A stretch of 64,000 nucleotides of DNA from Pythium myriotylum (lineage: Eukaryota > Oomycota > Peronosporomycetes > Pythiales > Pythiaceae), in NCBI GenBank assembly GCA_023091665.1, contig JALJCQ010000024.1, positions 496,001-560,000 on the forward strand, written 5' to 3'. Shown one piece after another: positions 1-10,776 of this stretch (positions are counted from its first letter, which is position 1; the number at the start of each line of letters is the position of its first letter). The translations under genes were made by a program, and so were the position numbers. The notes beneath the pieces were generated by a model. It had not been told where the DNA came from. It searched no databases and was given only the letters and a program-made list of their open reading frames with translations.

Positions 1-2300
1 ATGCACCGCTACCGCGCGTTGCAGAAGACGATGAGCGCGCGCGCTTGAACCGCTTCATCGGACGCAGTCGCGAACGACTGCTACAGAATTTCAACGAGGG
101 ACGTTCGACCCTTGCTGGGCGCCCAACCGGCGCTGGTCTAAACGACCCAGGACTTCTGCGCCCACAGTCCACGCCCACGACGCGGATCAGGCGACCTGGC
201 AACGGTGACCCGACGGGCGACGCGTGGAATTTGGCTGTTCTGCGCGAAGCCCTCGGCGTGCAGTCTGACCGCATACCTGCAAGACCGAGTAATCGCGACC
301 CTGTGCCAGGCGAGGAAGTGCGACAGGGCCGGGAACAGCGGCAGATGGCCGAGAACGACTCGCCGGTCGACACGGCAGCAGACATGGGGCTCCCACCGCT
401 GACAGAGCAGCAGCCGAACTTGGACTACCTCTCTCAAGGCATTATGACGTTGCGGACGGTTCTCTCGACGGCCCCGCTACCTCAGGAAGAACCTGAGGAA
501 GAGACATCAATTGGCGCAGAATCTGTGGCTACATATCAAGAAAATGAAGTGACAACGCCGGAGGTTTCACCGCGCACTTCACCTCGGCGAGGTCGCCGGC
601 GATTCTTCGTGGGCCAGTGGCTGGACGTAAAGGACACCGTGAATCAGTGGCTTGAGTGCACTGTGATGGACATGTCGGAAGATAAAGTGCTTGTCCACTA
701 CCACGGATGGCCAACCCGTTGGGACGAGTGGATTGACTTCGACTCGCCCCGTATTGCAGCGTTCCGCACGCGTACATTGCACTCGCAGAACTCAATCCAC
801 CTGTCGCCTGTGCCGTCGACTCGATTGCCGAACGCTCCACGTGTTGGCGACAACGATATGCGGCAAATCGTCCCACAGCTACGCGATCTTATGGAAGAGG
901 TACTCCCGTATGTGAACCAATTGGCTTCACTGTGCGAAGAGGAAGAGGGTACTGAAAGCGGGGAGGATGCGGAGCGCCGTCGTGAGGAGCTGTCGGAGAT
1001 GGCACATCTCGTCGCACCCTTCTTTGATCGCTTTGGTCGACTGTTGGTTGACTCAGCGAGGCAGCTAGATCCATTTCTTCACCCTGACTTGCGATACGAA
1101 GAGCGCCGACGCCGTCTTATGCGAGTACGTAGCAGCCGCCAGAGCCAAACCCAGACTGCACCTGCGGAAGATACTGCTGTTGGTGTCCGCGACCTGATCA
1201 CGACCGCTAACAGGCCGCCACCCCCAGAGCCACAAAACGCCCGTCGTAGTATCGATGTCCACATCCACGCAATCGTTGCACCGTCGTCTTTGTCATCTCT
1301 GGCTTCACTCGCACGTTTGGGTACCGCCATCGCAGGTGCGATGGGAAGCTCCTCGCGATCCACTTCGAATGCATTGGAGGCTCAGCGTAGCACGTCGTCG
1401 AACGATATGGAGGATGCATTTGGACTTCCCCGCCTCAGACCATTGCAAGGAGCCAGTGGCGATAGATCAATTTTGCCGGACTCTGCGGACCAAGACGATG
1501 AAGATGCTAGATACACAGACACGAGCCGCACTCCATTGCTGAGCTCATTCCGTCGAAGCTCACCGAGGTCAAATGGTGCTTCAAGTAGTCGAGACCGCGA
1601 TGATAGCACGACTTGGGACCGTTCACGTCGACCACCACGGTCGCCTTCCACAAGACTGAATGACTTTTTGTCTGATGATTTTTTTGGCCCGTCATTCAGC
1701 CAAGACAGCGATGATATGGAAGACCCGCTTACACCGGACGGCTATGGTGCCACGGATGATAGCCACGATGACGTTGTTCAGTATCAAGAGATCCCGTCGC
1801 CTCGGGATAGCGAAGAAGAACGAGTTGAGTTTACTGTTGAGGACGGGTTGCCACGGATCGGAGTCATCCCAGAGGTCGAAGAAGCCGAGCGACGCGAACG
1901 CGAGCGACGAGAGCAGAATGGAAATGCTTCTGACGATAGTGGTGGCTTGTCTTCTTCCTCCACATCCACAGCATCGTCGAGTTACCCAACATTCCTGGAA
2001 GTAATGCGCCGAACGTTGAGCGGAGTGCGAAACTTCGGTTTTTCTTCTTCGTCTGATTCATCCCACAGTGAAGAGACGGTTACAACGACGAACACTTCGA
2101 CGACAGCTCAGCGGACGATCCGCTCCGAGTCGGACTCTTCCTCTTCTTCTTCATCCGAGGATATTGTTGGTGATGAGGCTGGCCGTTCCAACTTCGCTAG
2201 GTCATCCTTTTTCGTCCAGTCTCCCACACCCATTTTTCCTCGGCAACGCCAGGCGAGCAGCGTTAGCAGTGCTGAAGAGGACCTCGACAGCGTCGACTAG
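1..2300 (+). CDS. Tudor-knot/MBT-like domain protein, 5' partial
   Basis: The reading frame is open to the left edge (first full codon at base 3) and ends at TAG 2298-2300, so the start lies outside the window. A TTG at 45 is only an internal codon. About residues 199-258 form a small beta-barrel domain of the Tudor-knot/chromobarrel/MBT type: the segment has FVGQWLDVKD, then VHYHGWPTRWDEWIDF, the usual aromatic cage-like pattern. Such domains read methylated histone tails or RNA, which suggests a nuclear role. The rest is low complexity, acidic and Ser-rich, with Arg/Ser stretches in the C-terminal half and a run of serines near the end. It converges on the next gene with 70 bp between stop codons. 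The domain call is by motif; the specific function is unknown. Confidence 0.7.
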   Translation, partial: APLPRVAEDDERARLNRFIGRSRERLLQNFNEGRSTLAGRPTGAGLNDPGLLRPQSTPTTRIRRPGNGDPTGDAWNLAVLREALGVQSDRIPARPSNRDPVPGEEVRQGREQRQMAENDSPVDTAADMGLPPLTEQQPNLDYLSQGIMTLRTVLSTAPLPQEEPEEETSIGAESVATYQENEVTTPEVSPRTSPRRGRRRFFVGQWLDVKDTVNQWLECTVMDMSEDKVLVHYHGWPTRWDEWIDFDSPRIAAFRTRTLHSQNSIHLSPVPSTRLPNAPRVGDNDMRQIVPQLRDLMEEVLPYVNQLASLCEEEEGTESGEDAERRREELSEMAHLVAPFFDRFGRLLVDSARQLDPFLHPDLRYEERRRRLMRVRSSRQSQTQTAPAEDTAVGVRDLITTANRPPPPEPQNARRSIDVHIHAIVAPSSLSSLASLARLGTAIAGAMGSSSRSTSNALEAQRSTSSNDMEDAFGLPRLRPLQGASGDRSILPDSADQDDEDARYTDTSRTPLLSSFRRSSPRSNGASSSRDRDDSTTWDRSRRPPRSPSTRLNDFLSDDFFGPSFSQDSDDMEDPLTPDGYGATDDSHDDVVQYQEIPSPRDSEEERVEFTVEDGLPRIGVIPEVEEAERRERERREQNGNASDDSGGLSSSSTSTASSSYPTFLEVMRRTLSGVRNFGFSSSSDSSHSEETVTTTNTSTTAQRTIRSESDSSSSSSSEDIVGDEAGRSNFARSSFFVQSPTPIFPRQRQASSVSSAEEDLDSVD

Positions 2301-2370
2301 GAGCTCCGTCGGGTTTGTGTCTGTCAGCTTTCTTGCCTCTCTATTGTTTGAATTGACGTTGCTACACCTA

Positions 2371-3891
2371 CTAATCTGCAGCGTCTTCCTCTCCCTCTCC
2401 TTCCACTGTGGATTCACAGAAATCCCCACTCCGGGCGAGTTTCAACTCCTGCTCCAGCTTCGTGTTCTGCTCACGAAGCAGAAAGAGCTCCTTGTACAGA
2501 TCATTGATTCGTTCTTCATGCACTCGCTTAGTGCGTGCCTCGCGCTCGTAGGCTTTCACGAGTTTGGTCTTGAGCGTGCACTTACTCCATTCAACAAAGA
2601 TGGTGCGCACGAGCCCGCGCTGGATCACGACCATAGCAGTCAGTTGTGCACCTTTGTCATTGAGCCGCTCCTCGTGTCGCTGACGAGCATACATCTTCCA
2701 GGCATGGAAAACACTTCCCAGAGATCGGTAGAGTGACTGCACAATTCGCCGCAGCACGACTTGGTGGCGCTCAAACCTCATCGCCCGACGCTGAGTATCG
2801 TCATGGAGCTTGAGAATGAATGGTACGCGTGACAAGAAGAATGATAGAGGGCGTGGTACGTCTGGGCCCAAGCGATCGTACTGAGTCACGAATTTCTTCG
2901 TCTGTGGGGGTTCCAGATTTTGATGCCGTATAGGCTCGTCGCTTGCTTCGTCTTCATCACTTTCGATATCGCTACCAGGCTGATGGTCTTCACCGTCTTC
3001 AGATACCTCTTCATCCCCGCCACTCCTGCCCGGGTGCACAGTTTCCCCCCTCAACCTTCGGATCTTCTGCGGCCTCGAGTACTCATCATAGTCCGCGAAG
3101 ACTGCACGGAAGAGTTCCTGTCTTGCTTGAAGAAGCCAAGGCTTCAAATGCGCGAATCCTGGTGACTGGGTCATCGCGAGTATCGATCGCTCCACTAGGT
3201 TAGCGAACACTGCCACACGAAATCGCACGGGAAATCTCGTCATTGCGGAGGAGTCCCTCGGTCGGCGTGCAACTCCTCCTCCCTTTCGTATCGTCTTTCC
3301 ATTAAGACTGTGTTGAGATCCATGTCGGCTTGTGGACTCCTCTCGTTGTTCTTGCAATTGAATAGCTGCGATGTGCTTTTCCATTTTGTCGCAGTACGCC
3401 ATAGCTTCGGGAAGTTTCACTTGCGCAAATCGCTCCAGTGACTCATACTGGAGGATGTCGTGATCGAATGACTCGAGCCATGAATCCAGAGATGTCGTAC
3501 CAAAGGAAAGAGATGCAGCACCGACACTTTTCGCCGAAGCGACGGGGATATCATCGAGAGATAGCGGTAGCCACGCTGGATTCCAAGGCACGGGTTCTTT
3601 GTTGTGAAGGTTTGCGACGAGTGTCGGGTTTGATGATTCCATCGTTTCTCGCTCCTCCTTCTGTTGGTGCCGGATTGGCGAGAGTGGCAGCATCCCACGC
3701 AACACTGCTTGGCGCTGCTGCTCTTGGAGCCGGTAGAATTTCTGTGGTGAAAGGTGGAGCGTGGGCTTGGTTGGCGACAGCACACCCTTACGCGGATGAG
3801 AGGACGGTGACTGCTTTGACTGGACCGAGTGAGAAGAGATGAACCGATGGAGTCGCGGCGAGGCCTGTGACTGCGCGATCGTGGGCTCCAT
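2371..3891 (-). CDS. Coiled-coil protein with Sfi1-like Trp motifs
   Basis: 506 aa from the ATG at 3891; the frame extends to a GTG at 3930, which is not a plausible eukaryotic start. The first 170 residues are basic and Ser-rich and look disordered. Near residue 394 the segment FHAWKMYARQR and near residue 432 FVEWSKCTL resemble the Trp-centred helical repeats of Sfi1/centrin-binding proteins. A leucine coiled coil follows (about residues 455-484, LYKELFLLREQNTKLEQEL), then an acidic tail. A centrosome, basal-body or cytoskeletal role is inference only. It is divergent from the GAF gene with 188 bp between starts, so the two may share a promoter region. Confidence 0.75.
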   Translation of the reverse strand: MEPTIAQSQASPRLHRFISSHSVQSKQSPSSHPRKGVLSPTKPTLHLSPQKFYRLQEQQRQAVLRGMLPLSPIRHQQKEERETMESSNPTLVANLHNKEPVPWNPAWLPLSLDDIPVASAKSVGAASLSFGTTSLDSWLESFDHDILQYESLERFAQVKLPEAMAYCDKMEKHIAAIQLQEQREESTSRHGSQHSLNGKTIRKGGGVARRPRDSSAMTRFPVRFRVAVFANLVERSILAMTQSPGFAHLKPWLLQARQELFRAVFADYDEYSRPQKIRRLRGETVHPGRSGGDEEVSEDGEDHQPGSDIESDEDEASDEPIRHQNLEPPQTKKFVTQYDRLGPDVPRPLSFFLSRVPFILKLHDDTQRRAMRFERHQVVLRRIVQSLYRSLGSVFHAWKMYARQRHEERLNDKGAQLTAMVVIQRGLVRTIFVEWSKCTLKTKLVKAYEREARTKRVHEERINDLYKELFLLREQNTKLEQELKLARSGDFCESTVEGEGEEDAAD

Positions 3892-4079
3892 CGTCGCTGG
3901 ATCACTCCTCCACAATGTCGATGACAGCACGCATTAAGAGGTTACAGGCCCGGAATGACGTAACTGGCCCTCAACCGCGGTAGGTAACTGTTTTCTTGTT
4001 GTGGGATTGTGGGACGGCGTGTTGTTCAGGTGGCCGTTCGGGGTCCTCTTTGCGCGTTTTAGATGAAGAACAGGCATCA

Positions 4080-7000
4080 ATGTCAGCGGTCGTTCATGTC
4101 AGGTTGACGCCAAAGAAGCCCCCACGACCCGAGCCCAATGGTCCGCCACCGAGCTATGAAGTTGCTCTACAGCTCCCGAGTGCACCTTCATGCTGCTCTA
4201 CAGTCGATCCACAAGAGGCAAGAATTGATGAAGGGACCGAGAGCTCCTCGATAACACCCCCTCGTAGCAGGCGCCAATCATTGACCGAACAACAGCGACG
4301 CTTGAGCATCGCAGAAGTAGACAACGAGAATGAAGAAACTGCAGTTGCAACCAAGGATAACGGTTTGGCGGATGACGAGTGTGAATCCTACTCGACAGAC
4401 GATGAGACCTTCGAATCATATGAGGACGAGCACACAACTCAAGCGGCTGAAGCTCCCGAAGGCAAGTATACTTCGAGTGCTCTTTGCACCTATCAAACAC
4501 GGGGAGCGAGACGTGATGAAGCAGGTGCAACCGTGGAAGCCTTGCGAAGCCGACGCTCTAGTCTAAAGGATACCAGGTCTCCTTTGACATTTTCTCAAGA
4601 TCAACCTCCGATTCAGTATGACGAACAGACGTATTCAGTAGTATCCAAGCTCCGAACACTAAACCGCCAACTCTCTACAAAGCTCGAACAGCAAACAAAG
4701 CAAATCCAGAACCTTCAGGACGAGAACAAGCAGCAACTCGCCAAGATTCAGACACTCGAGCGCGACCTGCTCATGGTCAGACAGACTCTCAAGAATGTGC
4801 AGGCAGTGGGCACAGATCGAGTAGTCACCCATCGCAGTCAAGAGAAGGGAAAACATGACAGCTCACCGCCGTTGTACGAATCACTCTTAGCACAGGGTGA
4901 CTTTTCTCGGGTTGAATTGCCACAGTTCTCGCAGCCACTATCTGTACGCTCACCTCGCCAGCTCGCCACGACTTCGATAGGAACGCAACCAGCGACAACG
5001 CCTTGCACGAAGTCTCGCCCCAAATCGGAGGGATCCCCACGATCTGCACTGGCAGTGTTCACTACTGCGCGCCGCTCAGTCCACACTGCTCCAAACACAT
5101 CCACTCACGAGAACGATAAAATCTCGGCAGCCAGAATTGAGAAACTCGAGCAGGAAAAACGAGATCTCATCAACCGCCATACCCATCAACTCGCCAACTA
5201 CTCGCATGAGCTGTCGCGGCTCGAGCGCCAAGTAGAGAACGCACAAAAATTAGTACAAGCGAAAGACTATCAACTGCGGCTGCAGAAGTCTCGTCACTTA
5301 TACTCTTGCTGCGGTGGCTCATCGGGAAGTGGCTCAGGGGCAAACACCACTGATGGTGGGCAACGTCATCATCACCACTCAACATTGCTCTCTGACCAAC
5401 TGTGGCGAGACCTCATGCCGTCTACGCCCCCCGCATCTACACTGCTCGCTCTGCCTTTTACGAGCCACGTAGGCCAGGCGTTTGAACAACTACTCGGCCA
5501 CCAACTCATGTCGTTCCACGACCGAATGGTGGACACTACAACCCGTGATTGGCTTCACGAGATCCGCCGTTGTGGTTTCCAAGTGCTCAGCCTCCATCAC
5601 TCTTTTCAGTGTATGTCACAGACTTTTAAGACCCTCGCAGCGTGCTGTCACATCTATGAACTCGCCGAAGCCTTCACGAGAGAAGTTCAGCAGCTAACTA
5701 AGGCTGAGCAAGCATTTTTGTTCGTTATGGACCCGGCTGAAAATGAATTCTGGTGTCGTGTACCGCGACCTGGGGACACCAGTAGTTCCAAGGATATGAT
5801 CACTGTCAGGTCGCGAGTGATGCCACTGGCCGGTACGGGTGGCGTCAGCGCAGTGGCAGCGGAGCACACGGGAACGACCGCACAAAATACAGCGCTTCTC
5901 GCGGCTGCTGCGACACCAGGAGGGATGCACGTTCCGTGCGGCCTCGCGTCCTGGGTGTTTCACACAAAAAAACCACTTCTGATTCAGGCAGGCCACGTCA
6001 CTAAGAATCCCCATCACTCGAACGCGCCGGATAGCACCGACCGGCTAATGCACTTCAAGAGCGCATCAACTCTGCTATTGCCGATTCTTCACGGTTCGAC
6101 GACGCTGGGCGTGATCCAAGTGTGTGGCAAGCTCACGCAGGTCGCTGCTCTGGGTGTGTCGATCTCGCTTGAGAAATGCGAAGCCTTTACGTTGGAAGAT
6201 CAGGTTATCCTCACGCTCATGAGTCACTTCCTGAGCGGTGTACTCCCGAAGGCCGCTTATTTCACAGAGGTTGAGAGTAACAAAGTGAATGAGGAAACCC
6301 TCATTCAGCTCGCTCCCGAGATTTTCACATGTCTGCGTTTTGAAGAGCTCGGGAAGATCGTGATACAGAACGCTAAAGAGATTTTGGATGCTGACCGCTG
6401 CTCGCTGTTTGTAGCGGATAATGATGACCGCATGCTTTACAATTGGCAGAGTGACATCAGCGGCAAAGGTGGCGTAGAGGTCATTAACGATGTGAAGAAG
6501 TCAACTATGCGAATCCCATTTGGTCACGGCATCGTTGGCATGGTCGCCGAGACGCGGCAGGTTATCAATATTCCTGACGCTTACGAAGACCCTCGCTTTA
6601 ACTCAAGCTGGGACAAAAAAACTAACTACCGCACCAAAAGCATTCTGACGGTTCCAATCCTTTCAACGGTTTCCGCCAAATCCAAGGCGCCGATACGCCG
6701 TCGACGCTCGCAACATGACGTCTACGGAGCTGTGATCATGGAGAAGACCTCGGACGAGCTACAAAAGGAGGATGAGGCTGAGCAGGAACGTCAAACCAAG
6801 CAGCAACTTTTGGGCGTTGTACAGGTCATAAACAAGTCAGGTGGTGCACCATTCCGGTCCAAAGACGAGTTCCTGCTACAGACTATTTCGAAGCTGATTG
6901 CACTCGCCATTGAGAACTCGCAGCTCTTCCAGAAGACCCAGGAGTTGTGCGCAAGCCTAGGTAAGCTAATTGCTGATGCTGACTTAGCCGAAGCCGTCTC

Positions 7001-9116
7001 GACGTTGAGCGCTTGCGCCGAGGATATAATCGGTGTCGAGAGTGCGGCTATCTACGTTCTGAGCTCCGATCACGGAAGTCAGGAGCTCGTCACATACCAT
7101 CGCAAGCGGCGACACAAGATCGTGGTCAAAGAGCAGATGTACCGCCACTCGCTTCTGGAGAAGGCGTTACGATCCTGCGAGCTTGTGATCGCCAACGAGA
7201 TCTCGTCGTCCTCGCGGCAGTTTAACGCATATGTCGACAGCATCGGTGGCATCACAGCGAGGAACGTTCTCTTCATGCCATTGCTGGTGGATGACCCAGA
7301 AGACCCGACACAGACCTCCAAGAAATTGATTGGTATCCTGCATCTTGTCAATACGCGCGGCCGTAAACTGAAGTTCGATCGCTTTGACCTCTTCCTGTCA
7401 ATCGTGGGAAGCCAGACTTGCTCCGTGCTAGCGAGCATTCTGGAAAAGCAAGCGTTGTTACGGCAGCAAGACCAGACGAAACATCTCTTGGACACGACCC
7501 TGAGCTTCTTCAAAGAAATGAGTCCCGTCGGTATTATCAACGCCGTTTACAACACCTGCTCGAGCCTCTTTCGCGTAGAGAAAGCGCACTTGTTTCTGTG
7601 GGAGCCAGATCACAGGGCAATGTGGACAGCTAAGCTCTCACCCAACGCTGAAAGTGTCAGTGCTGCCATGGCCTCGAGCTCAACCGAGTTGGCTGCCTCA
7701 ACCTCGAGCATCACGGCGACCTCTTCTTCGAGCTCGGGAGCTGCCGTGGGCCATGCTCCATCACTGCGATCTCAAGCTCGCAGGATCTCCGTGCTCACGG
7801 ACCAAAAGATTCGCGTGCCAGCCACTGAGGGGCTGCTAGAGCACGTGTTGAGTAAGAGCGGACTGGTTGTCGTCAAGCAATGGGTCGATGTCATCGACGA
7901 GACCAATAGCGAAGGCGACGGGAACAGCGTCACAATTGCCAGCGGCGGACTCGAGACGCCACCTGTAGAGCTGTCGCGGGGAATCGGTTCCACGTCGCAA
8001 CAGTCGATTGAGGTCTCCAAGTACGTATTGCGTGCCTGTCGGTCTGACCATCGCGCAGGCTTCACGAAGCATTCAGTCGTGGCATGCCCCGTGTGGGACA
8101 TCTACGGCCAGGAGGTCGTCGGTGTCGTGGTGCTGCTCTTTGCCAAGGGTAAGGCACCGTCGCCCTCCGAGCTGGGTAACTTGCCCAATCTCAGCCGACA
8201 GATCTCTGGGGCGCTAAATGTCTGCGATGACCTACGCGCCGTCACACAGCGTTGCCAGAAGCTTCAGCGCATCGCCGAGGTTTATACACCACGCAGGTCA
8301 CCTCCGGCCATGTCGTTCACGCTCAGCGCGCGCGGTCAGCTTGTCGCCTTCTCGCAGCCGCTCAACGTGTGTTCACCCAGTTTCTCTGTTTCGACAATGC
8401 TCCAGTATGGTCACGCCATGGCCAAGACCAGTGGCACCGCCAACAGTAGCAGCTTCGCCACACTTAACCTTAGCAAACTCCCACTGGATGAGGAGGGTCA
8501 CCGGTGGGTCTTCGCTCTCTCGGGTACGAGTCTGCAGGAAATGACAGGTGAACATTACGTAAATTGGATCGGCAAGGACGTCGCTTCGGCCTCGGGCATG
8601 TTCGACAAGTTGCGTACAGATCTCCAGAGTGTGTACGTTCGAAAAGAAACCGTCCAAGGCGTGCTCACGCTGCAGGCTCCAGGCAGCCCGACGAAGCCCA
8701 TCGAGACGTCGGCGACGATGGGGCTCCCGAAGGCTGTGGTGCTACAGCTGAGGCTGCTCCTGTGGGAGTTCGCTGACGAGCAGCTCTGGCGCGTCGACAT
8801 CAAGCGAGCCTGCAAAATCTTCGACTGCGTGGATCCGTCCCGCACGCGGCACGTTAGCCGCCAACACGTCGAGTTTGCGCTCACAACCAACGGGCGCAAG
8901 CTCGAACTCGATCAGGTCGAGTGGGATCTCGTCCACGCAGCGTTTGCCGATCCGGACACCGACCTCGTGGACGTGGAGAGAATGCTTCGCTTGCTCGCGC
9001 CTGCGTTCAAGCCGTGGCCGCGCATCGCGTACGAACTGACGCCGATTCTCGACACCATCACGCAGTCAGTGGTGAGCGTCCACGTCCTGCTCACGGCAAT
9101 CAGCGATAGCCATTAA
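4080..9116 (+). CDS. Large multi-GAF-domain protein
   Basis: 1678 aa from ATG 4080 (upstream codons to 3996 begin with TTG). Order: disordered N terminus; coiled coils at about residues 184-240 and 345-405; GAF domain 1 (about 525-725), GAF 2 (740-955), GAF 3 (960-1125), a divergent GAF 4 with a Ser-rich insert (1135-1385); and an EF-hand-like pair near 1557-1647. GAF 2 is the most typical, with DADRCSLFVAD, FGHGIVGMVAETR, TKSILTVPIL and the closing VINKSGGAPFRSKDEF, a close match to the tandem GAFs of cyclic-nucleotide phosphodiesterases. No phosphodiesterase, cyclase or kinase catalytic domain follows. It is probably a cytosolic small-molecule-sensing scaffold; ligand unknown. No intron is needed to read it. 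Confidence 0.85.
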   Translation: MSAVVHVRLTPKKPPRPEPNGPPPSYEVALQLPSAPSCCSTVDPQEARIDEGTESSSITPPRSRRQSLTEQQRRLSIAEVDNENEETAVATKDNGLADDECESYSTDDETFESYEDEHTTQAAEAPEGKYTSSALCTYQTRGARRDEAGATVEALRSRRSSLKDTRSPLTFSQDQPPIQYDEQTYSVVSKLRTLNRQLSTKLEQQTKQIQNLQDENKQQLAKIQTLERDLLMVRQTLKNVQAVGTDRVVTHRSQEKGKHDSSPPLYESLLAQGDFSRVELPQFSQPLSVRSPRQLATTSIGTQPATTPCTKSRPKSEGSPRSALAVFTTARRSVHTAPNTSTHENDKISAARIEKLEQEKRDLINRHTHQLANYSHELSRLERQVENAQKLVQAKDYQLRLQKSRHLYSCCGGSSGSGSGANTTDGGQRHHHHSTLLSDQLWRDLMPSTPPASTLLALPFTSHVGQAFEQLLGHQLMSFHDRMVDTTTRDWLHEIRRCGFQVLSLHHSFQCMSQTFKTLAACCHIYELAEAFTREVQQLTKAEQAFLFVMDPAENEFWCRVPRPGDTSSSKDMITVRSRVMPLAGTGGVSAVAAEHTGTTAQNTALLAAAATPGGMHVPCGLASWVFHTKKPLLIQAGHVTKNPHHSNAPDSTDRLMHFKSASTLLLPILHGSTTLGVIQVCGKLTQVAALGVSISLEKCEAFTLEDQVILTLMSHFLSGVLPKAAYFTEVESNKVNEETLIQLAPEIFTCLRFEELGKIVIQNAKEILDADRCSLFVADNDDRMLYNWQSDISGKGGVEVINDVKKSTMRIPFGHGIVGMVAETRQVINIPDAYEDPRFNSSWDKKTNYRTKSILTVPILSTVSAKSKAPIRRRRSQHDVYGAVIMEKTSDELQKEDEAEQERQTKQQLLGVVQVINKSGGAPFRSKDEFLLQTISKLIALAIENSQLFQKTQELCASLGKLIADADLAEAVSTLSACAEDIIGVESAAIYVLSSDHGSQELVTYHRKRRHKIVVKEQMYRHSLLEKALRSCELVIANEISSSSRQFNAYVDSIGGITARNVLFMPLLVDDPEDPTQTSKKLIGILHLVNTRGRKLKFDRFDLFLSIVGSQTCSVLASILEKQALLRQQDQTKHLLDTTLSFFKEMSPVGIINAVYNTCSSLFRVEKAHLFLWEPDHRAMWTAKLSPNAESVSAAMASSSTELAASTSSITATSSSSSGAAVGHAPSLRSQARRISVLTDQKIRVPATEGLLEHVLSKSGLVVVKQWVDVIDETNSEGDGNSVTIASGGLETPPVELSRGIGSTSQQSIEVSKYVLRACRSDHRAGFTKHSVVACPVWDIYGQEVVGVVVLLFAKGKAPSPSELGNLPNLSRQISGALNVCDDLRAVTQRCQKLQRIAEVYTPRRSPPAMSFTLSARGQLVAFSQPLNVCSPSFSVSTMLQYGHAMAKTSGTANSSSFATLNLSKLPLDEEGHRWVFALSGTSLQEMTGEHYVNWIGKDVASASGMFDKLRTDLQSVYVRKETVQGVLTLQAPGSPTKPIETSATMGLPKAVVLQLRLLLWEFADEQLWRVDIKRACKIFDCVDPSRTRHVSRQHVEFALTTNGRKLELDQVEWDLVHAAFADPDTDLVDVERMLRLLAPAFKPWPRIAYELTPILDTITQSVVSVHVLLTAISDSH

Positions 9117-9201
9117 GTCCTTGATCGGAGTACAAAAAGATCTTGAGATAAGAAAACACGAGCGTTCTAATCTATATAAACGGAGATACAGGTAGGCGCG
9201 T

Positions 9202-10602
9202 TCACTCGTCCTCTTCCTCGTCGCTTTCTTCCTCAGGCGTCTCGAGCCACGTGAGCCAGTTGGAGGTCTGGACGATGGCCTTCATGCGACCGGGCGCGTC
9301 GCTATCGACGTCGTACTTGTAGTCGAAGAAAGCCTTGTCCTCGATGATATCCAGGGTGTAAAGCGCCATGAAGCACTTCTCCAGCACGCCCTTGGGGAAG
9401 TCGTGCTCGTTCAAGAAGATCTGGAGCGCGTACAAGGCCTTGACCTGGTCCGCGACCTCGGCGCCAGTCATGGCGAACTTGAGCAGGCCGCCGTACTGCG
9501 TGGGCGCGATCCAGTTGGCGCTGCCCTTGGCCACAGCCTCGGCCTTCTTGGTCACCGTCTCGAAGATGACGGCGCCTGACGGACGGCCCTTCTTCGCGAA
9601 CACGTCCTTGGCGACCTTGATGAGCTCATCGCCCGTCTTGCCGCTCGCCAGCACCTCAGCCATGGTCTCGCGGTCGCCCTCGGCCTTCTTGGCAGCCTCG
9701 GCCTCAGCCGCCTTCTTGGCCTCGGCGGCCGCGCGCTTGGCCTCTTCAGCGGCCAGGCGCTCCTCCTCGGCCTTCTTCTTGCGCTCCTCGCGCAGCTTCT
9801 GCGCGCGCGCCTTCTTGTCGAGCTCCTCGTTGGCCGGAGCAGCCTCGCGCTGCGCGGGCTGGTCGTTGCTCACGCGCATCGAGTTGAACGCGCTCGAGAG
9901 ACCGCTCGACGGGCCGTCGTCGCGACGGTCGTTGCCAAAGCGCGACGAGAAGCGGCTGTCGCGGTCGTCGTAGCGGTCGCCACCGCGCGAGCCGAAGCGG
10001 TCGCCAAAGCGGCCGCCGTCACGGTCACCGAATCGACCGCCGTCACGGTCACCGAATCGCGAGCCGCCGTCACGGTCACCAAAGCGCGAGCCGCCGTCAC
10101 GGTCTCCGAAGCGCGAGCCGCCGCGGAAGGCGCTCGCGAACTTGTCTTCGCCGCGCGGGGCGTCGTCGCGGCCGCCGCCAAAGCGGTCCCCGCGCGGCGA
10201 GCCGGGCGCCTCCGAGCGGCGCGTGAGGTTGAGGCGCATCGAGGCCGGGCGCTCCTCGGCGCGGAAGTCGTCGCGCGCCGGGCGGTCGTAGCGCGACGGG
10301 CCGCCGCCGCCGCCGCCGCCGCGCCAGTTGTCGCCGTCGTCGAAGCGCGAGCCGCCGCGCGCGCCGAAGCGGTCGCCGAAGCGGTCGCCGCCGCCGCGGT
10401 CGCCGCGCCACTGGTCCGACTGCTCGCTGCGCGAGGCCTCGCGGTCGCCGAAGCGGTCGCCGTAGCCGCGGCCGCCGCGGCCCCCGCGCCCGCCGTCGTC
10501 CTCGAAGTCGTCGCGCGCGCGCGGCCCCGTGGGCAGCGCCGTGACGGCCGCGCGGTCGCCCAGGAACTCGCCCAGGTTCATCTTCTTGCCGCGGTTCGCC
10601 AT
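9202..10602 (-). CDS. RGG-rich W2 (eIF5C) domain translation-factor-like protein
   Basis: 466 aa from ATG 10602 (the frame runs on to 10833 without another plausible start). The N terminus (NRGKKMNLGEFLGD) resembles the eIF4B-type opening. Residues about 35-240 are Arg/Gly/Asp-rich with repeats of SRFGDRDGG-like units, an RNA-binding disordered region. A Lys/Glu/Ala helix follows. The C terminus (about 320-466) is a W2/MIF4G-like HEAT domain, with FMALYTLDIIEDKAFFDY, WLTWLETPEEE and an acidic EEDE end, as in eIF5, eIF2B-epsilon and eIF4G. It is probably a translation initiation factor that binds RNA and eIFs. It converges on the GAF gene, 85 bp apart. Confidence 0.8.
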   Translation of the reverse strand: MANRGKKMNLGEFLGDRAAVTALPTGPRARDDFEDDGGRGGRGGRGYGDRFGDREASRSEQSDQWRGDRGGGDRFGDRFGARGGSRFDDGDNWRGGGGGGGPSRYDRPARDDFRAEERPASMRLNLTRRSEAPGSPRGDRFGGGRDDAPRGEDKFASAFRGGSRFGDRDGGSRFGDRDGGSRFGDRDGGRFGDRDGGRFGDRFGSRGGDRYDDRDSRFSSRFGNDRRDDGPSSGLSSAFNSMRVSNDQPAQREAAPANEELDKKARAQKLREERKKKAEEERLAAEEAKRAAAEAKKAAEAEAAKKAEGDRETMAEVLASGKTGDELIKVAKDVFAKKGRPSGAVIFETVTKKAEAVAKGSANWIAPTQYGGLLKFAMTGAEVADQVKALYALQIFLNEHDFPKGVLEKCFMALYTLDIIEDKAFFDYKYDVDSDAPGRMKAIVQTSNWLTWLETPEEESDEEEDE

Positions 10603-10776
10603 GGTCGCGTGGTCGGAGCTGCTCAGAGGATCAAAGGGGCAATGGTTGGTTACAGGTCTCGCGCAGAGAAGGGAGGAGGAACAAGCTGACGTGGAAAAGG
10701 GAAGGAGCAAGGGGGTCCAAAAACCCAGAGGTACGAAAAACACCACCCAAAAACCCGATTCTGGGTTGACTGTATC

